Made by a program: the position numbers and the translations under genes. Shown here piece by piece: positions 1 through 6,240 of a stretch of 6,255 nucleotides of DNA. Below the pieces are notes generated by a model. It did not search any database. It had not been told where the DNA came from and saw only the letters and a list, made by a program, of their open reading frames with translations. The stretch's first letter is position 1; each line of letters begins with the position of its first letter. The stretch covers positions 1 to 6,255 of the forward strand of contig CAMVJF010000109.1 in assembly GCA_947167725.1 (NCBI GenBank). The letters are read 5' to 3'. Source of the DNA: an uncultured Clostridia bacterium (lineage in GTDB: Bacteria > Bacillota > Clostridia > Oscillospirales > Oscillospiraceae).

Positions 1-1
1 G

Positions 2-916
2 AAGATGGACCAGGAGCAGCTGGCCGCCGTCATGGAGGGCGTGGCCGCCGGAGAGGTACAGGTGCTGGTCTGCACCACCATCATCGAGACGGGCATCGAC
101 ATCCCCAACGTCAACACCCTCATCATCGAGGACGCCGACAAGCTCGGCCTCGCCCAGCTCCACCAGATCCGCGGCCGCGTCGGCCGCTCGACGCGGCGCG
201 CCTCGGCCTATCTTACCTTCCGCCGGGACAAGGTGCTCACGGAGATCGCCGAAAAGCGCCTCAGCGCGATCCGCGACTTCGCGGCCTTCGGCTCCGGCAT
301 CCGGATCGCCATGCGCGACCTGGAGATCCGCGGCGTGGGCAACCTGCTGGGCGCGGAGCAGTCCGGCCACATGCTCGACGTGGGCTACGATATGTATATG
401 AAGCTGCTCTCCGAGGCCGTGCTCGAGGCGCGGGGCCTCCCCGTGCCGCAGCGCGCGGAGTGCTCGGCCGACCTCGCCGTCGCGGCGAGCATCCCGGAGC
501 GCTACGTGCCCTCGAGCGAGCAGCGCATGGACCTCTACCGCCGCATCGCCCTCATCCGCAGCGAGGAGGAGGCGGACGACCTCACCGACGAGCTGATCGA
601 CCGCTTCGGCGACCCGCCCGCGAGCGTCAACGCCCTTGTCCACATCGCGCTGCTGCGCGGCGAGGCGGGGAAGGCGGGCATCACCGACATTTCCCAGAAG
701 CAGGGCGCGCTGCGCTTCACGCTCCGGGACTTCGACATGGAGAAGGTCTCCGCCCTGTACGCGCGGGAAAGCTACCGCGGCCGTCTCCGGGTCGAGGCGG
801 GCTCAAAGCCCTGCCTGAGCCTGAAGATCCGCGCGAAGAGCCGCGTCCTCGACGAGGCCCGCGCCTTCGTCGCGGACTGGGCCGCCGAGGAAAAAGGTAA
901 ACAATCCGAAAACTGA
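2..916 (+). CDS. mfd: Transcription-repair coupling factor Mfd, C-terminal part (5' truncated)
   Basis: Mfd is a cytoplasmic ATP-driven DNA translocase that pushes stalled RNA polymerase off damaged template and recruits UvrA for nucleotide excision repair. The reading frame is open from base 2, so the true start lies upstream; roughly the last quarter of the usual ~1,150-residue protein is present. Numbering from the first Met at base 5, helicase motif V is seen as TTIIETGIDIPN (24-35) and motif VI as QIRGRVGRS (54-62). The translocation (TRG) region shared with RecG follows: AMRDLEIRGVGNLLGAEQSG (102-121). The C-terminal regulatory domain (D7) begins near SIPERYVPSSEQRMDLYRR (162-180) and includes DELIDRFGDPP (195-205). 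The gene ends with TGA and no sign of damage. It lies 78 bases upstream of the foldase gene in the same direction, so read-through is possible. Family assignment is secure; RecG lacks the D7 domain and is excluded. Confidence 0.97.
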   Translation, partial: KMDQEQLAAVMEGVAAGEVQVLVCTTIIETGIDIPNVNTLIIEDADKLGLAQLHQIRGRVGRSTRRASAYLTFRRDKVLTEIAEKRLSAIRDFAAFGSGIRIAMRDLEIRGVGNLLGAEQSGHMLDVGYDMYMKLLSEAVLEARGLPVPQRAECSADLAVAASIPERYVPSSEQRMDLYRRIALIRSEEEADDLTDELIDRFGDPPASVNALVHIALLRGEAGKAGITDISQKQGALRFTLRDFDMEKVSALYARESYRGRLRVEAGSKPCLSLKIRAKSRVLDEARAFVADWAAEEKGKQSEN

Positions 917-928
917 TCGCCGCGCCCC

Positions 929-957
929 TTGCCCCCGCGGGGGAAAGGGAGTATCAT
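929..957 (+). promoter_or_regulatory. Candidate sigma-A promoter for the foldase gene
   Basis: TTGCCC at 929-934 (4 of 6 to TTGACA) is followed by a 17-base spacer and TATCAT at 952-957 (5 of 6 to TATAAT). A start near 964 would leave a leader of about 30 bases carrying the ribosome site AAGGA (981-985), nine bases before the ATG at 995. The spacer is an imperfect G/C palindrome (926-949). The match is good for an otherwise GC-rich region, but this is inference only; the gene may also be read from the mfd transcript. Confidence 0.4.
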
Positions 958-994
958 GCAGGCGTAACGCCTTTTTGAGAAAGGAAACAAAGAA

Positions 995-2224
995 ATGAAA
1001 AGATTCGTCATCATCCTGCTGGCTCTCTGTCTGATCCTGGGCTGCGTGCTCGGCCTCGCCGCAGCGAGGAAGGGCGCGGGGGGCTCCGGCGAGCCGGTCG
1101 CGCTCTACGACCCGGAGAACGTCGCGACGCCCGGCGACGCCGACGCTCCGGAGACGGAGCCGAAGCCCCTGCGCCGGATCGACTACGACGCCCTCAGCGC
1201 GCTCCACGGCGCGGACGAGGTCGTCGGCGAGGTCAACGGCCGCGACGTGACCTGGGGAGAGTACTTCTTCTGGCTCAAAAGCATGTGCGTCCAGCAGCAG
1301 GGCTACCTGCAGAGCCTCGCCGACTACGGCCAGTATTACGACTGGGACGACAAGGCGAGCAGCGAGAACGAGATGACGATCGCCGATATCACGGTCGAGC
1401 AGGCGAAGGAGTATCTGCGCCAGATCTCGAGCATCGAGAGCGTGGCCGAGGAGAAGGGCTTCACCCTCACGGAGGAGGACGAGGCGCGCATCGACGACAT
1501 GCTCAAAGAGGAGATGGCCGCCGCCGGGATCGAGAGCGAGGAGGAGTTCAACGCCTACCTCGCGGAAAATCACTACACCCGCGAGCTCTACGACCGCATC
1601 AATCGCGCCAACCGGCTGATCAACAAGGGCCTCGAGGAGCTCTTCGGCGAGAACGGAGAGAAGGTCAGCGAGGAGGAGGCGATCGCCTATCTGGAGGACC
1701 ACGAGTATCTCTGTGCCTCGCACATCCTCTTTATGACCTCCGACCTCCTCACGGGCGAGGAGCCGGACGAGGAGGCCATCGCGGCGAAGCGCGCACAGGC
1801 CGAGGCCGTCTCCGCCGAGCTGCGCGCGATCGAGGATCACGACGAGCTCGTCCGCCGCTTCGGCGAGCTCAAGCGGGAGTACTGCGACGACGAGTACGGC
1901 GTGCAGTTCTTCCCCGACGGCTACCTCTACACGCCCGGCGACATGCTCGACGAGGTCGAGGACGCCGTCGACGAGCTGGAGGAGTACGAGGTTTCCGCGC
2001 CGATCCTCTCCCAGATCGGGTATCACGTCATCCTGCGTCTGCCGCTCAGCGCGGACATGACCATGGACTATTCGGAGGACGGCACGCCCAAGACCGCGCG
2101 CGCCGTCTGCGGCGAGGCTCTCTACGGCGCGCTCATGCGCGAGCGCCTTGCGCAGACCGAGCTCACGCTGCGCGACGACGTCGCCGCGCTCGACCTGACG
2201 CAGTTCCTCGTCGCCGCCGAGTGA
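995..2224 (+). CDS. Membrane-anchored SurA/PrsA-like peptidyl-prolyl cis-trans isomerase
   Basis: Predicted extracytoplasmic foldase of 409 residues that would isomerise Xaa-Pro bonds in, or chaperone, exported proteins. The start is supported by AAGGA nine bases upstream. The N-terminus has a short basic head (K2, R3) and a hydrophobic segment (4-24): a signal peptide or membrane anchor. C17 in ILGC loosely resembles a lipobox, but a second hydrophobic run follows it, so lipidation is doubtful. A Pro/Glu/Asp-rich linker spans about 32-60. A SurA-N-like chaperone region starts at VVGEVNGRDVTWGEYFFWL (76-94) and continues as acidic helices to about 235. A parvulin (PPIC-type) domain follows at about 238-350, with ASHIL (241-245) at its start and GYHVI (342-346) at its end; the two histidines match the conserved parvulin His positions. 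The central loop usually read as GGxLG is not recognisable, so catalysis is uncertain. The protein is strikingly acidic. A parvulin gene next to mfd fits Clostridia-type gene order (inference). prsA is not assigned because orthology cannot be shown. Confidence 0.85.
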   Translation: MKRFVIILLALCLILGCVLGLAAARKGAGGSGEPVALYDPENVATPGDADAPETEPKPLRRIDYDALSALHGADEVVGEVNGRDVTWGEYFFWLKSMCVQQQGYLQSLADYGQYYDWDDKASSENEMTIADITVEQAKEYLRQISSIESVAEEKGFTLTEEDEARIDDMLKEEMAAAGIESEEEFNAYLAENHYTRELYDRINRANRLINKGLEELFGENGEKVSEEEAIAYLEDHEYLCASHILFMTSDLLTGEEPDEEAIAAKRAQAEAVSAELRAIEDHDELVRRFGELKREYCDDEYGVQFFPDGYLYTPGDMLDEVEDAVDELEEYEVSAPILSQIGYHVILRLPLSADMTMDYSEDGTPKTARAVCGEALYGALMRERLAQTELTLRDDVAALDLTQFLVAAE

Positions 2225-2247
2225 TCGGCAGACAGAAAGATAAGACG

Positions 2248-2277
2248 AAGGCCCTCCCCGCCGGGGGAGGGCCTTTT
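2248..2277. terminator. Intrinsic terminator between convergent genes
   Basis: A perfect 12-base-pair stem, AAGGCCCTCCCC (2248-2259) with GGGGAGGGCCTT (2264-2275), closes a four-base loop (GCCG). On the plus strand the stem runs directly into TTTT (2274-2277), as expected for a rho-independent terminator of the foldase transcript, 23 bases after its stop codon. On the minus strand the stem ends in TT followed by CG, so its U-tract is poor. It sits just past the stop of the GerAB gene (2284) and may still end the ger transcript, less efficiently. No other terminator is seen between the two genes. Confidence 0.9.
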
Positions 2278-2283
2278 GCGCGC

Positions 2284-3384
2284 TTACAGGCGCCCCCTCG
2301 CCCTGCCCAGGGCGAAAAGCGCCGGAAAAAAGACAAAGGACAGAAAGAGGTTCGCCGCCGGGACGATCTTCTGCGAAAGCAGCGCGAAACGCTGCGCGTC
2401 CGGCGCGGCGAACAGCGCGAAGGCCGCGGCGGACGCGGCGCAGAGCGGGAGGGCGAGCCGCGCCTTTCCCAGCGGCGGGACGCGCCGTCCGAGCGAGAGC
2501 GCGAGACAGCGCCGCGCGCCGCGCAGGAACAGCGAGACGATCAGAAAATCCGGAAAGACCCACAGCGCGACGATCAGCGCCTCGACGCGCTCGACGCTGC
2601 GGAAAAAGACGAGGTTGCGCACCAGCGAGAAGAAGGGCCAGCTCAGTTCCGCGGTCAGCTCCGCGCCGAAGCTGCCGACCACGCCGACGCTGATGAGCGC
2701 GAGCGCGGCGCAGCTCAGCGCAAGCGGCGCGAGCAGCCGCGAAAAGGAGCTTTCGCCCTTCGGCAGCTCCGGCAGCAGGAGCGCCGCCGCGCCGATCGCC
2801 CACGCAAGCACGTCCAGCGCGCCGAGCGAGCCGCGCAGCACGCCGCCGAGCGAGCCCCGTGCGAGCGGCAGCAGATTTTCCTTCCGCACCGCCGTCAGCG
2901 CCGCGCCGAGCACCAGCGCGAGCACCGCGGCCACGACCGGGTAGAACAGCCTTGCGCTGCGCGCCGCGTCCCTCAGCGGGGCGAAGGAGGCCGCGAGCGC
3001 CGCCGCTGCCATCGTCAGGACGAAAAAGGCCGCCGGCGTCCCGGGATAGACCGCGACGATCATCCGATCCGCCCCGGCGCGCAGGACAAAGCCCGCGTAG
3101 CAGACGAGCCAGAGCCCCAGCGCCAGCAGCGCGGCCCTGCCGGGCCGCCCGGGCGCGGCGCGCAGCAGCAACTCCGCGATCCCCTCGCCCTCGCGCCGCC
3201 GCGCGGCGGCGCGGCAGCAGAAGAAGAGAAAGAGCGCCGCGGGAAGAAAAGCCAGCAGCGCCGAGAGCCAGGCGCCCTTGCCCGCGCTCCGGGCCGCGGC
3301 GGCGGGAAAGAGCCGCAGCGCCGGAGAGAGCAGCAGCACGAAGGCCGTCGGGCCGAGCTGGTGATGATGGATGTCCGCTTTCAT
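2284..3384 (-). CDS. Spore germination receptor subunit, GerAB-type permease
   Basis: A 366-residue, very hydrophobic protein of the GerAB (endospore germination permease) family in the amino acid/polyamine/organocation superfamily. The length matches the usual ~365 residues and about ten membrane segments. In this family the subunit sits in the spore inner membrane and forms the germinant-binding pocket. The diagnostic stretch lies in the second half: LSWPFFSLVRNLVFFRSVER (248-267) followed by VEALIVALW (267-275), matching the family's conserved aromatic-Arg and ER-E-W pattern. Hydrophobic segments are visible at about 12-30, 38-57, 84-102, 108-133, 147-165, 187-206, 217-238, 268-288, 308-327 and 337-360. 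The ATG at 3384 follows the GerAC stop with one base between, and its GAGG/GGGA ribosome site lies inside the last GerAC codons, which suggests coupled translation. It is the third gene of an A-C-B operon. The ligand cannot be read from sequence. A free-standing amino acid transporter is unlikely given the neighbours. Confidence 0.93.
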   Translation of the reverse strand: MKADIHHHQLGPTAFVLLLSPALRLFPAAAARSAGKGAWLSALLAFLPAALFLFFCCRAAARRREGEGIAELLLRAAPGRPGRAALLALGLWLVCYAGFVLRAGADRMIVAVYPGTPAAFFVLTMAAAALAASFAPLRDAARSARLFYPVVAAVLALVLGAALTAVRKENLLPLARGSLGGVLRGSLGALDVLAWAIGAAALLLPELPKGESSFSRLLAPLALSCAALALISVGVVGSFGAELTAELSWPFFSLVRNLVFFRSVERVEALIVALWVFPDFLIVSLFLRGARRCLALSLGRRVPPLGKARLALPLCAASAAAFALFAAPDAQRFALLSQKIVPAANLFLSFVFFPALFALGRARGRL

Positions 3385-3385
3385 C

Positions 3386-4522
3386 TTATCCGTCCCTCAC
3401 ATCGTTGGAATGACTGATCGAGACGCTCGCCGTGAGCCGCAGCGCGAGCGTGCCGGGCGACGAGGCGAGCTCCTCCGCCCTCTCGCGCTCCGCCGCGGAG
3501 CAGGCGAGCGAAAGCCGCTCGCCGAGCGAGAGGAAATCCGCATTGAGCGAACGCTCCAGCGCGACGACGCGCCCCGCCAGACGCAGCACCTCGCGCTCCG
3601 CCGCCGCGGCGAGCGCGTCGGCATATTCCGCATCCGAGAGCGCGGCGCGCCCGTCGACCTCTCCGACCGCGGCCTCGAGCGCGATCGCGAGCTCCAGTCC
3701 GACGAGTTTCCGCTCATCGTCGCGCAGAGCCCGCGCGGCCGTCCGGCCCGGAGAAGTCCGCAGCGTCACGAGCTTCCCCTCTCCGTCGCGGACCTGAAGC
3801 GTATGCGCCCCAAGCGTTCCCGTCAAAAAGTCCAGCCCCGCCAGATCCTCCTCTTCGATGAACGCGGCGAGTTTTCCGTCCACGATCACCCCGCACCCGT
3901 CCAAAACCAGCGTTTTCATTTCCTCACCCCGCTCAGACGACCCAACGCAGCGGATCGCCACCGCAAGCGCACAGCCCCCGCTCTCCAGAGCCCCGGCGAT
4001 GCGCGAGGCGCCCGGCGGCGCGCTGCCCATCCGTTTCGGCGCGGAGGCGGCGAGCATTTCCAGGATCTCCACGGCGCCGCTGCGGCTGTCCCCTGCTTTC
4101 ATAAGCGCGTCCTCGGCGCTGCCGCCGCGCACGATATAGAGCGGCACGTCCATGCGCAGCTCGCGCGAGCGGCAGATATAGCGCAGCAGCTCGTTGACGC
4201 CGTCTCGCGCGCTCTCCTCGCCGATCAGGACATGGCCTGTATGCGCGCAGAACAGTTCCTCGTCCGCGGCACGCGCGGAGATGCCGTCCGCGGCGTCTAA
4301 AATCGTAAGCCCTTTTCCGCTGAGACGGATCGGGCCTTCGCCGCGGGCGCTGTCGGCGGCCGAAACCATGGAGAGCGTCAGCGCATCGTCCTGCCGGTCA
4401 AAGCCCAGCGCTTGCACGACGAGCAGGCGCTCGACGCCGTGCAGCCGCTCGGGATAGAGCGCGCAGCCGCCGAGCGCGAGTTGCGCGAGTACGAGCAGCA
4501 GCGCACAGAGCCGCCGTCTCAT
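3386..4522 (-). CDS. Spore germination receptor lipoprotein, Ger(x)C family (GerAC-type)
   Basis: A 378-residue lipoprotein subunit of a nutrient germinant receptor, anchored to the outer face of the spore inner membrane. The start is the ATG at 4522. It overlaps the GerAA stop as ATGA and has a strong ribosome site (GGAGAGGGGG, 4537-4528) five bases upstream. The much longer open frame extending to 5452 is a GC-driven shadow inside the GerAA gene. The N-terminus is a lipoprotein signal: RRR at 2-4, a hydrophobic core at 5-17 and the lipobox LGGC with Cys20. Family features are VQALGFD (36-42), GHVLIGEESARDGVNELLRY (96-115), the DVPLYIVRGGSAEDAL stretch (125-140), a middle domain with VDGKLAAFIEEEDLAGLDFL (214-233), and a C-terminal helical domain with a LERSLNADFLSLGERL stretch (322-337). 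The W-D pair and ELN motif that often follow the lipid Cys are missing here (C-ALYPERLHGVERL), so it is a divergent member. No function outside germination is suggested. Confidence 0.9.
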   Translation of the reverse strand: MRRRLCALLLVLAQLALGGCALYPERLHGVERLLVVQALGFDRQDDALTLSMVSAADSARGEGPIRLSGKGLTILDAADGISARAADEELFCAHTGHVLIGEESARDGVNELLRYICRSRELRMDVPLYIVRGGSAEDALMKAGDSRSGAVEILEMLAASAPKRMGSAPPGASRIAGALESGGCALAVAIRCVGSSERGEEMKTLVLDGCGVIVDGKLAAFIEEEDLAGLDFLTGTLGAHTLQVRDGEGKLVTLRTSPGRTAARALRDDERKLVGLELAIALEAAVGEVDGRAALSDAEYADALAAAAEREVLRLAGRVVALERSLNADFLSLGERLSLACSAAERERAEELASSPGTLALRLTASVSISHSNDVRDG

Positions 4523-6036
4523 GGCAGCCCCCTCTCCGGCGAGGGTTTCGCTTCGCGGCGGAGCGGCCGGGGCAGTAGACGCCGTAGCAGATCGCCGCCC
4601 TCGCTCAAAGGGGCGGTATAGTTCCGCCCGAAGCTCTCGATCGAGGAAAGGTGCGCGGCGATGAGACAGCTCACGAGCGCCACGCCGTACAGCCCCGCAC
4701 CGATCGCCGCGAGCAGCAACAGTGCGCGGCACAGACGGATTGCCGAGCCCATGTCCTGGCTCGGCATCGTATAACAGGCAATACCCGAAACGGCGACAAC
4801 GATAATCGCGATCGGCGAAACGACCCGCGCCTCGACGGCAGACTGCCCGACGATCAGCGCTCCGATGATCGAGACCGTGTCGCCCACGGGATTCGGCAGG
4901 CGCAGACCGGCCTCCTGCAGCAGCGCGAAGGCCACGAGCATGCCGAGCAACTCCGCGGAGGTGGAGAAGGGCACGTCTTTCTTTGCCTCGATGATCGAAA
5001 GAAGCAGCCGCGTTGGGATCATCTCCTGGTGGAAGGATGCCACGGCGGCATAGAGCGCGGGCAGATACATCCCGAGCAGCAGCGCGAGATAGCGCAGCGC
5101 CGTGAGCACATGCGAGACGAGCTGGTTCATGCAGCGGTCGCCCGTGACCTTCATGAATTCGGCGAAGCTGACCGGGAGGGCCAGCGCGATCGGGATGCCG
5201 TCGATCAGCAGCCCCACTCGCCCGTCGAGCAGATAGTCTGCGAGACGATCCGGCCGCTCGGTGTGCAGGAGCTGGGGGAAGGGCGAGCGAGGCTTGTCCG
5301 AGAGCAGTTCCTCGAGCGCGCCGAGAGAAACGACGCCGTCGATTTCGATCTCCGCCAGCCGCCTGGCAAGATCGCGCACGATCCCGCTGTCGGCGACGCC
5401 CTCGAGATAGAACACGCCGACGCGCGTGTGCGACGTTCGGCCCAGCGTGCATTCCGCGAGCTTCAGCCGCGGTGTGGCGGCGTGACGCCGTACGAGAGCG
5501 GTGTTTGCACGCAAGGATTCGACGAAGCTGTCCTTGCTGCCCTTGAGCGACTTTTCAAGCGTCGGTTCGCCGACGGCGCGAACAGAGGTGCTTTTCAGAT
5601 CAAAGCTCAGCGCTCGGCCCAACTCGTCGGAGACGAGTACGATCGAGCCGTGCGTGATCGCCTCACACAGTTCGTCGAGCGAGTCAAGCTCGGAGACCGA
5701 AGGGGCGGAGACGCCGCCGGCGACCAACAGCGAGAAGAGCGAGGCGGCATCCCCGGCCCGGGCGGCGCGCAACGGATCTGTCAGCGGACGCAGCACTCCC
5801 TCCGCCGCCTCTTCGGCATGGATCATTCCGTCAAGCCAGCAGGCAAGGAGCGCGACGGAGCCCCCGGCGCCGACGCGCAGAGTCCGCGTTTGAAAATCTG
5901 CACAGCGCCGAAAGGCGGCCATGAGCGCCGCAGCGCTGACGGGCGCGGCGCCCGCCCGCCCACTCACGGATTGAGGGGCTTTTGTTTTGAGCGATTGTTC
6001 ATACATGTGGTATAGCATTCCCGCGATCGGCCGCAA
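4519..6036 (-). CDS. Spore germination receptor subunit, GerAA-type (start uncertain)
   Basis: GerA/SpoVAF-family subunit of a germinant receptor, up to 505 residues. In this family it is an inner-membrane protein that oligomerises and is thought to form the ion channel opened by germinant. Numbering from the TTG at 6036, a soluble N-terminal domain covers about 35-295. Its landmarks are WLDGMI (67-72), VLRPLTD (81-87), EPTLEKSLKGSKDSFVESLR (157-176) and DGRVGLLIDGIPIALALP (271-288). The membrane domain follows: LTALRYLALLLGMYLPALY (311-329), SFHQEMIPTRLLLSI (334-348), QEAGLRLPNPVGDTVSIIGA (374-393), IVGQSAVEA (395-403) and SPIAIIVVAVSGIA (407-420). A last segment lies near 436-461, and ESFGRNYTAPL (467-477) leads to a short basic tail. 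Possible starts are TTG 6036 (AAGG nine bases upstream at 6049-6046), ATG 6018 and ATG 6006; the last two lack a good ribosome site. SpoVAF is an alternative name, but the AC and AB partners favour a receptor. First gene of the operon; it overlaps GerAC by four bases. Confidence 0.93.
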   Translation of the reverse strand: MRPIAGMLYHMYEQSLKTKAPQSVSGRAGAAPVSAAALMAAFRRCADFQTRTLRVGAGGSVALLACWLDGMIHAEEAAEGVLRPLTDPLRAARAGDAASLFSLLVAGGVSAPSVSELDSLDELCEAITHGSIVLVSDELGRALSFDLKSTSVRAVGEPTLEKSLKGSKDSFVESLRANTALVRRHAATPRLKLAECTLGRTSHTRVGVFYLEGVADSGIVRDLARRLAEIEIDGVVSLGALEELLSDKPRSPFPQLLHTERPDRLADYLLDGRVGLLIDGIPIALALPVSFAEFMKVTGDRCMNQLVSHVLTALRYLALLLGMYLPALYAAVASFHQEMIPTRLLLSIIEAKKDVPFSTSAELLGMLVAFALLQEAGLRLPNPVGDTVSIIGALIVGQSAVEARVVSPIAIIVVAVSGIACYTMPSQDMGSAIRLCRALLLLAAIGAGLYGVALVSCLIAAHLSSIESFGRNYTAPLSEGGDLLRRLLPRPLRREAKPSPERGLP

Positions 6037-6042
6037 TATTTA
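6013..6042 (-). promoter_or_regulatory. Possible sigma-G/sigma-F-like promoter of the ger operon (weak)
   Basis: On the minus strand TAAATA (6042-6037) is followed by 17 bases and AATGCTA (6019-6013). Forespore sigma factors of Bacillus use roughly TGAATA, 17-18 bases, CATACTA, so the resemblance is fair and sigma-G control is what is known for ger operons. The difficulty is placement: transcription would begin near 6006, exactly at the ATG at 6006, leaving no leader and excluding the TTG at 6036 and ATG at 6018. It is either a chance match or evidence for a later start. Confidence 0.2.
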
Positions 6043-6081
6043 GAGCCTTGAAATTTCTTCTGTTTTTGTCGGAAAAAATAG

Positions 6082-6110
6082 TTGACAAAGCGGGGCTTCG
6101 GTGTTATATT
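6082..6110 (+). promoter_or_regulatory. Sigma-A promoter P1 (upstream of tandem pair)
   Basis: Perfect TTGACA (6082-6087), an optimal 17-base spacer and TATATT (6105-6110, 5 of 6 to TATAAT), preceded by an A/T-rich patch with A- and T-runs (6051-6081) that looks like an UP element. Predicted start is near 6117. The first transcribed bases include a small hairpin, CGCCT (6118-6122) with AGGCG (6129-6133). The -10 is followed by AAC, as in P2. Confidence 0.85.
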
Positions 6111-6187
6111 AACCGAGCGCCTGCAGAAAGGCGAACATGAAAGCGGCTCTGCTGCAAGGATTTTTGCGAGAAATCGAAAAATAATTG

Positions 6188-6216
6188 TTGACAAGCGCTT
6201 TCCTCTGTGGTATATT
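6188..6216 (+). promoter_or_regulatory. Sigma-A promoter P2 (downstream of tandem pair)
   Basis: Perfect TTGACA (6188-6193), a 17-base spacer and TATATT (6211-6216) followed by AAC. It has the same hexamers and spacing as P1, 106 bases downstream, with an A/T-rich patch (6165-6187) just upstream. Predicted start is near 6223. Two strong, near-identical vegetative promoters about 100 bases apart with no gene between are typical of rRNA (and some tRNA) operons in Firmicutes, so a stable-RNA operon probably begins beyond the edge. That is inference, as none of it is in the window. Confidence 0.87.
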
Positions 6217-6226
6217 AACAAAGCTG

Positions 6227-6240
6227 CCCCCTTGAAGGGG
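6227..6240 (+). other. Short hairpin in the leader downstream of P2
   Basis: CCCC with GGGG (6237-6240) around a TTGAA loop, or CCCCTT/AAGGGG as an interrupted palindrome, lies within the first 20 bases of the predicted P2 transcript. GCT on the left and AGC on the right could extend the stem past a bulge. There is no T-run after it, so it is not an intrinsic terminator. It may be part of a leader fold for the downstream transcript. Confidence 0.35.

Noticed and set aside
926..949. Hairpin after mfd as an intrinsic terminator
   Set aside because: The stem has a G/A mismatch and is followed by AGTATC rather than a T-run.
956..967. Three-codon mini-ORF (Met-Gln-Ala-stop) behind a GGGAG site, as a possible attenuator
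   Set aside because: Its ATG overlaps the -10 of the better-supported promoter at 929-957, and so short a frame with an SD-like site is expected by chance in purine-rich leaders.
803..2803. Long open frame of 666 codons on the minus strand opposite the foldase gene
   Set aside because: It is rich in Arg, Ala and Leu, runs antisense to the well-supported mfd and foldase genes and into the GerAB region, and has no recognisable domain. GC-rich DNA gives such shadow frames.
1285..3417. 710-codon plus-strand frame crossing the foldase gene, the terminator and the GerAB gene
   Set aside because: Extreme Arg/Gln/Gly composition, no domains, and it reads straight through a strong terminator. It is a compositional shadow.
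4523..5452. N-terminal extension of the GerAC frame upstream of the ATG at 4522
   Set aside because: The extra region lies inside the GerAA coding sequence in another frame. The ATG at 4522 has a strong ribosome site and begins a proper lipoprotein signal.
4651..6015. 454-codon plus-strand frame opposite the GerAA gene
   Set aside because: Antisense to a clear GerAA-family gene; Arg/Gln/Glu-rich with no family match.
6095..6130. Minus-strand sigma-A promoter for the ger operon using TATAAC opposite P1's -10
   Set aside because: No sensible -35 at 16-18 bases; the AT-rich match is simply the complement of P1's -10 region.
5964..6221. 85-codon minus-strand frame covering both promoters
   Set aside because: It lies over two near-perfect promoters, has no ribosome site that I can see, and resembles no known protein.
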